From NCBI GenBank assembly GCA_003254905.1, contig QANU01011901.1:943763-1007762 (forward strand): a DNA stretch of 64,000 bases, given 5' to 3'. Positions 57,701-64,000 of this stretch are shown in pieces. How positions within the stretch are numbered: position 1 is the first letter of the stretch; every line of letters begins with the position of its first letter. A program made the translations under genes and the position numbers. Source of the DNA: Nissolia schottii. Its lineage: Eukaryota; Streptophyta; Magnoliopsida; Fabales; Fabaceae. The notes beneath the pieces were generated by a model. The model did no database searches and had not been told where the DNA came from. It saw nothing but the letters and a program-made list of their open reading frames with translations.

Positions 57701-60700
57701 GCAAGTCAATTTACGTTTAGAGTATAAGTAGATTCTGTTGCGAACAATTCAGTTGAGATGAGACGTAATTCGTTCCCTGGTGTGTAAGTCAGGAATTCGG
57801 AGAGATGAACAAAATGAACAAAACATACTTCACTGTATGAAATATCTTTCTTTATATAGTTTGTCCATGTAGATAATCGTTTATAGGTGTTTAATGTGTG
57901 TAGCAGCTCGTAATGGAACATAAATGAGCTGTTTCAAGCCTTGATGATGCTATTGAAGCATAAAATCGCCGTTATAAATCTGTGAGTGGCTATTTATGGC
58001 CTTTATTATTGTGTAACGGTTACTATTCCTGGATCGGACGATCCCAAGATAAAAAACACTCAGATTAGTTGTCCCGATATGTGATAAGGGATATCTCGAC
58101 ATGACATGTCTTGCATCATTATGTATCTCGGTACCAAGAGTTATAAGTCAGGACTAGGTTAAGTCCGTAACATAGCCCCAAGTCGACATGTGTTTGTAAA
58201 AAGCATGTCGAGTTATTTTGAATCAGATTAGTTGTCATAAGACCTTGACATGTTTATCATATTTGTACCCATCATGACGTTTTTGGGAAAATGAATCTTG
58301 ATGTGACCGTAATAGGCTTCAATTTTCCCTTTTAACCACTTCTTTTACTAATCTTTTTACCATTTTTCCCTAGAACGTTTTGTATTCTGCAGTAACTTCT
58401 CGAGGAAGTTTTAGAACTTCCTTCTTTCAAATTCCAAAGCCTACCTCACTTTCCATCTTCCACAAAAACTTTGATCTTCTTCTTTATTCCAAAAACTTCC
58501 ATCCTCTTCTTTGTTCACATGCTCCCTTAAATTTTTGAAGCATCCTCCTTGAAGCCTCATCAAACCTTAAACTCCAGACCAGCGACACTGTTTCTAATTT
58601 TTCCAACCTAACCTGTGAGTCTTTCTTCACTTTTTATCCTCTTCCTCAAATAGAATGTTGTATGCTTGCACAATCTGTTGCCTATTGTTTCTGGTTAATC
58701 ACTTTTTCTGGGTAAATATTTGTAGGTCTTGAATTTGTAAATGAATATGGTTTATTTTCTTCCTTTAGAAATTCATCTTCTGGAAACGAAAACAGCATTA
58801 CTAGAGTTTAAAAAAAATGTGTATGATGAATGGTAGCTCCTTCTAAAGAGTTTGGATAAAATCTATGATAGGCTAGTAATAGATTTTTGGGGGAACCATA
58901 GGGCGTTATTTATGTGTTATCAACTTGTCGTATTAACATTGGCTTGTATGTCAATCATTGTATCTTGGTCCTCACATCTCTAGGGTTTGGTTCCCCCTTT
59001 TTTGTTGTCTAGGTAACTATGCGAAGAGCTATACCCCCTAGACTCTATTAGCCATGTCGTATTGAGGATGCTAAAAAATATAATTGGGTAAAACAAGAAG
59101 TTTTGATGATGCTGACCAACATGCAAGAGGAACATGTAAATTATTTCGACTTATTTGGAGGGGTGAGCCGAGAAAACGACTTTGCTACTGAATTCATCAC
59201 CATGCCAGCCTCCGCTGACAATCGAATTTGTTTCTCATATGATGAAGGAAATGTTCCTTTTATGTATATGTATGAGTCGTTCTTCAATGTCATAGGTTTA
59301 AAATCGCCTTTCAGTGATTTCAAGCTGTCTTTCTTAGAGGTTACTGGGATAGCTCCTTCTCAACTCTACTGTAACAGCTGGGCATTTATTCTCGCTTTTG
59401 AAGTTTTATGTGACCATCTCAGTCTTCCTCCTACTTTGAATGTCTTCTTTAGCATATTTCACTTCTATAAGTACGGAGATGAGAAAGAGGGTTGGATCTC
59501 ACTAAAAAGAAGAAAATATATGTCATTCTTCAAGCTGTTTGAAAGTTCATTCTATAATTCATTCAAAATTCGATGGTTCAAAGTATATCTCATAGAAGGA
59601 GTTCATCCATACTTTTTTAATGTACATGGCAAACCACTCTTCTCCTTTTGTTGGAACAAAAACTATATTTGCCCGGATCTAGATCCTGAAATGTCAGATT
59701 AGGAAAAAGCCTTTGTAACAGGGCTTGTCGACGTGTTCCACAATAACTTGTTTCTCACCAAATGCCTAACTTTAGAACCAAAACAAAAGAAAGCTTATAT
59801 CGGTACATCTGTCTGACTTGCCTACCTTCTTTTCATTATTTTATGATATGGTATTTTGAAAATAACTTGTTTGTTGCGTCCTTTTCAGCTGACATGGCTA
59901 ACAAAATTACCAGCTTTTCCAACATCAAAGTATTGAAAGCTACTTCTGTCGGACCTAGAAAAATGCCCAATTTTTCCAATCCATCTGCTCCTGCTTCAAA
60001 ATCTGCAGCTCCCCCAAGAAGAAAATCTTGAAGCAAAAAAAAACCTTCAGATGATGTCATAAAAGTGTTTGACATGCCTGAGTCCTCTCTATTTAAAGAT
60101 AAATGACCAAAGTTAGAGTTTATCTTTTGCCAAGATATTGAGCCTTTGCATATTGTGAAGTCACTTTTTTCATCTTAGGAGAGAGAATATCTCAAAAATA
60201 AAGACAGAGTTGATATGTTATTGGTTGGATTGTGTTCTTCTCTGCGCAACACCTTAATACTCTAAAAGTTTTATGAGGACACAGAATCTCTGGAGAAACT
60301 CATCAACACACTGACTCTTGAAGATGAATCTTCCAAAAAGAATAATGAAAAGGAGAAGAAAACTATGAACATACCATATCTGAGTTAAAAAAGGCTCTTG
60401 CAACTGCTGAAGAGAATTTGAAATATTCTAAGGCCGAGCTGCGATTGGTGGAAAAGGACAGGGATGCAGTTGTAAATGAAACAAAATCTGCCGAAAATAA
60501 ATATGTCGGGCTCTTGGATCAAATTGAAGAAGCCATGCTAAGTCAATTCAACTCGGTAATGCATCAAGTTAATGTGGTAGTTGCTGATGCATGGATGTCT
60601 GTGAATTTATCTGAGGTTTTCATATATGGAAAAGTTGAAAATGGAAAAATAATCAAGCCTCCTCGACCAATCCAAGTTTCTTCTCATCCAGAGTTCTCAA

Positions 60701-63170
60701 GTCAGAATGCAGAAGAATCCCACCCTGATACTGAAACAACAAAATAAACACTTTGTTTACCTTTATTTTGTTCTGAGATTGTTTTGTATTTCAGAATATA
60801 ATAGTATTGACGTTAGTCTTATTGTATCGTAACGACCTTTTAAATATTTTGTATGTCGTAACTTAACATTTGACACTTTATGTGTCGTTAGACAATTTAT
60901 ATATCATATTGCTTATTGTTGTGCATGCTTTGCTGTACTAGTTAAAACATTCCCTTTTTCCTTAAGTCATAGCACAAATTCCAATATAACTTAATTTTGA
61001 GAATCATTCGTATAATTTTCTCATGACCAAACTTATAGGCACCCTAAATAAGTCGAGTGTTTATATTATACATTGCTTCATAGAACAAATAATAACAAAA
61101 ACAAACAACAAACATATATAGAATATTAAAATTTTATTATAAAGTGGGCCTCATTAAAACCTTCTCAAGAAAACCTCCCTTAATGATAAAACCTAAGTAA
61201 GGAAAAAGAGTACCCTTGTAATACTTACAAATAAAACTTTCTCAGATTACAAATATTTCATGCATGAGGTAATGATGTACCCAACATGTAACCGAACTTG
61301 TAAGCCCCTTTTCCAAGTACCTCCAAAACTTTATAAGACTCCTCCTAATCGGTAACAAGCTTACCATGTCCTGGAGGAGGTTGGCCTATGTCAGCCCTCC
61401 TTAACACTAGATCACCTTGCTTGAAATTCATAGGTTGAAGCTTAGCATTATACCTTCTGGCCATTCTTTGCTTTAAAACTTCTTCGGTGAAATGAGCTCT
61501 ATCACGTAACTCTTACAATAACTCAGTCTCTTCTTTTAACTTCTGAATTTCAACCTCATTGTAAAAAAAGAAACCCTCAAACTACCTTGGCCAATCTCGA
61601 GGGAAATCATAACATCAGATTCGTAACACATTTTGAACGGAGACTATTAAGTACTTGATTATGGTGTGGTCCTATAAGACCATAACATATGAGGTAACTC
61701 TTCGACCCATCTCCCTTTAAGTCGATCCAACCATTGTTTTAGACCCCAAAGGATGACCTTATTAGCTTATTCTACCTGGCCATTGGCTTGGGGATGCTCT
61801 ACCGAGGTAAAATGTTGCTTTATCCTTAGCTCAACTAACAATTCTTAAAATTTCTTGTCAATAAATTGAGTACACACCGCTAAAGCAATTTCCCTCTAGA
61901 GATAAATAAATCAATGAAGAAACAAAAGCTTCCCACTCGAGGCACCTATCATCACATCTATTGGGTTAGGCACTTTAGAAAATCACTGGAAAGCTAATGG
62001 CTTTCTTGCCTTTCTTCAACAGTATGTTTTGGCTAAAGATAAGCCCAAAACCGATCATGGCTGGAGCTTATGTAGAAGTGTTTACTAACGTTATCAAATG
62101 GTACGTATGATCAGGTATCCCAATACTAGGATTCTATCTCGTCTGACATTACGTCTGACAGAAACAATTAAAATGAATAGAGAACTATTTTGAATTCCAA
62201 ACCGAGTAATTATATTGTTCCACACAAATTTTCGTAACCTCGTTGCTGTGATAGATGAAACAACATCTGCTTCCACCCATTTGGTGAAATAATCAACTGC
62301 TACAATGATATATGTCGCCTGAGATGTAGATTGTGTAAATGGCCTGAGAAAATCAATTCACTATTTCGCAAATGGCCATGGAGAAGTTACAACTATCATT
62401 TCCTTTGCTGGTGCCACATGGTACGGTGAATGCTTCTGACATTTTTCACATCTCTTGACAAAATTCATTGCATCCTCAAAGAGAGTGGGCCAATAAAACC
62501 CTGCTCTGAGAACTTTAAAACCTAAACTCTTTCCCTCAATGTGGCTTCCACAAGCCCCTTTGTGTACCTCGTGCAACACAAGTTAAGCAGCTTTAGGACC
62601 CAAACATTTCGACAAAGGTTGTGCCCAACTTCTTTTATTCAAATGATCCAAGATAACACCAAAATATGCAGCTTTTCATATTAACTTCTTAGCCTCCCTA
62701 TAATCATTGCATATCGTCCCATGCTGAATGTATTCCTGTATCAGGATCATCCATGTCAGTCCTTCTTCTTGGATTTGCCCTACTTGAAGACAAAGAGAAA
62801 TAAAAGAACAACATAAAATTTCTTGTATTGTAACTTGTACCCTCATCACTGTCGATTCATCTCGGATTTGTTTAGGCTCTGAACAAAGAGATGCTGATGG
62901 TTGAGATAAAACTTCTTGAATAAATATTTTATTATTTCCATTTGGCTTGATGCTAGCCAATTTGGATAAAATATCTGCTCTTGCATTCTACTCCTGAGGT
63001 ATGTATACAATTTCCATACCATCAAAGCTTTCCTGCAACTTCTTCATGCGCTCCTAATATTTCTGAAGGATTTTATTTTTAACTTGGTATTCTCCCAACA
63101 CCTAAGATGTTACCAACTGGGAATCGCTATAAACTAGAATTTTCTTAGAACTCAAATCCTTTGCTAATGT
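57701..63170 (-). mobile_element. Ty3/gypsy fossil, probably Tat lineage, with an additional antisense gene
   Basis: On the - strand, pol remains lie at about 61150-63170. They include an RNase H-to-integrase region with the zinc-binding start of integrase (62361-62579; H-E-V-H-K-G-A-C-G-S-H, then Y-W-P-T, then C-E-K-C-Q-K-H). Beyond pol, on the opposite strand, is a gene of the 'putative gypsy-type transposon' family (58560-60747, +). DNA at about 57701-58560 would then be the 3' LTR side. This order (pol, antisense ORF, LTR) is known for Tat-lineage elements such as Grande. The copy is broken in many places and old. The 5' part (gag, RT) was not recognised, and no LTR pair was found in the window. 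Confidence 0.65.
59103..60747 (+). pseudogene. Antisense additional gene of the Tat-like fossil (gypsy-type transposon domain plus coiled coil)
   Basis: An open stretch at 59103-59702 has the layout of the plant 'putative gypsy-type transposon' domain: an F-F-N-V-I-G-L segment, then L-x-L-x-x-N-S-W-A-F and E-V-L-C-x-x-L, then a W-F-K-V-Y block. Downstream open stretches at 59762-60031 and 60418-60747 are Ser/Pro/Lys-rich and then coiled-coil-like (charged heptads E-L-R-L-V-E-K-D). In this family the domain is followed by a long coiled coil. A CT-rich leader at about 58380-58620 precedes it. It runs opposite to pol. It is part of a broken element and is treated as a fossil. Confidence 0.65.
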
Positions 63171-64000
63171 CATTCCAGCTAGGGATGGGGAACAGGTTAG
63201 ACCTGTATCGTTAGTTTTTAGCTTGGTCCTAGTCTGTTAACTGTCACAGGCTATTTTTTTAGCCTAGTTTGACCTGGACTGGAGCCTGATAGGCCTACCT
63301 GGGTATATTTTTTTATTATAAATAAATCTGTTGTTTGGCCCGTTGTGACAACCTGTTACTGTGGCTTGTTACACACTCAATAAAATAACATTCAACAACA
63401 ATAATTAATCATCTTTCCCCGAAACATACAGGACCAATAATATCCAAATACCATACAAGATCTATGTCCGAAACATACAAGACCAATAATATCCAAATAC
63501 TAACTAAACAGGAATTATTCTCAACACACAATACATAATTGGGAACATAATGTCACTAAAATTTAAAAAAGAACCTCTCAATTAGATTTCTCATCATACA
63601 TTGTCAAATGTGATCTCTCACCATTAATTAATGAGGTATGCTTCATACATTACATAAGTAACAAAGAATTAATGGTTAAAGATCATACTTAAAAAAAATC
63701 TAATTGATAGGATCTATTTCCAAAATTTGGGAATCCATTTTATTTATAAATGATAAATTATTTAATTGGGAAGTCAGGGGAATATGAATTGACAAATGAA
63801 TTTCATGGAAAGTTAAAATAAGAATTGATTTAATTTTGAAATCATTCCATTTTAATTGTAAGACATTTGATTGATTTGATTCCTGAACTAAATAGTTCCA
63901 AAGTCTGTGAAGATCAAAACTCATAGCCTATGAGTTTAATTTAGGGTTTGTTTAAAAAGAAAAATAAAAATAATCAAATTATATTAATAAAATGATTGCA
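63171..64000. other. Repeat-derived, gene-free end of the window
   Basis: A hAT-like start 'tagggatgggga' lies at 63180-63191, followed by 'aggttagacctg' and 'aggcctacctggg' stretches common in dispersed legume repeats. No matching right end was found. 'gaccaataatatccaaatac' occurs twice (about 63432 and 63481), a short direct repeat. There is no gene; the open stretch at 63700-63924 has no domain. Confidence 0.45.

Overview
The window is nuclear DNA of a dicot plant, most likely a legume and probably Glycine or a close relative. The reasons are AT-rich intergenic DNA, spliced genes with GT/AG introns, plant-only families (LLM-domain B-GATA, type-B response regulator, COBRA-like, DUF1218, hydroxyproline-rich cell-wall protein) and plant transposon families (Ty1/copia, Ty3/gypsy, MULE, hAT-type MITE). 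The genus is inference. A 428-base run of N at 53279-53706 shows a draft assembly. Nothing prokaryotic is present: no operons, no CRISPR array.

Layout. 1-1936: the 3' tail of an old Ty3/gypsy copy and AT-rich DNA. 1937-3839 (+): a three-exon DUF1218 membrane protein with an inverted-repeat insertion in intron 2. About 5190-11110: a decayed Mutator-like cassette, with a MULE transposase relic on + facing a plant-mobile-domain (PMD) relic on -, preceded by a cluster of short palindromes. 14581-23392 (+): three GATA transcription factor genes. The second and third lie in a tandem duplication of about 3.7-4.0 kb units. About 24740-28500: a broken Ty3/gypsy copy on -. 29694-31850: a young Ty1/copia copy on - with near-identical 340-bp LTRs and a perfect 5-bp target duplication. 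34800-35231 (-): a small proline-rich cell-wall protein. 37970-39668 (-): relics of an RPA70/DUF223-like gene and an unrecognised ORF. 41309-43484 (+): a COBRA-like protein of the long COBL7 type. 45262-48786 (-): a six-exon type-B response regulator. 57128-57413: a small hAT-type MITE with 8-bp target duplications. About 57700-63170: a broken Ty3/gypsy copy with pol on - and an additional antisense gene on +, the arrangement known from the Tat lineage.

The six well-supported host loci (DUF1218, three GATAs, COBRA-like, type-B regulator), with the proline-rich protein as a seventh, are independent genes. Two loose themes link them. Type-B regulators and LLM-domain B-GATAs both belong to cytokinin-responsive growth control. 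The COBRA-like, DUF1218 and proline-rich proteins belong to cell-wall biology. No joint function is claimed.

Most unusual points: the GATA cluster (shared promoter block, a conserved palindrome downstream of all three copies, a start-codon-only first exon and an altered basic tail in the first copy); the MULE/PMD convergent pair with its palindrome cluster; and the antisense gene in the Tat-like fossil. I did not find a clearly new biological system.
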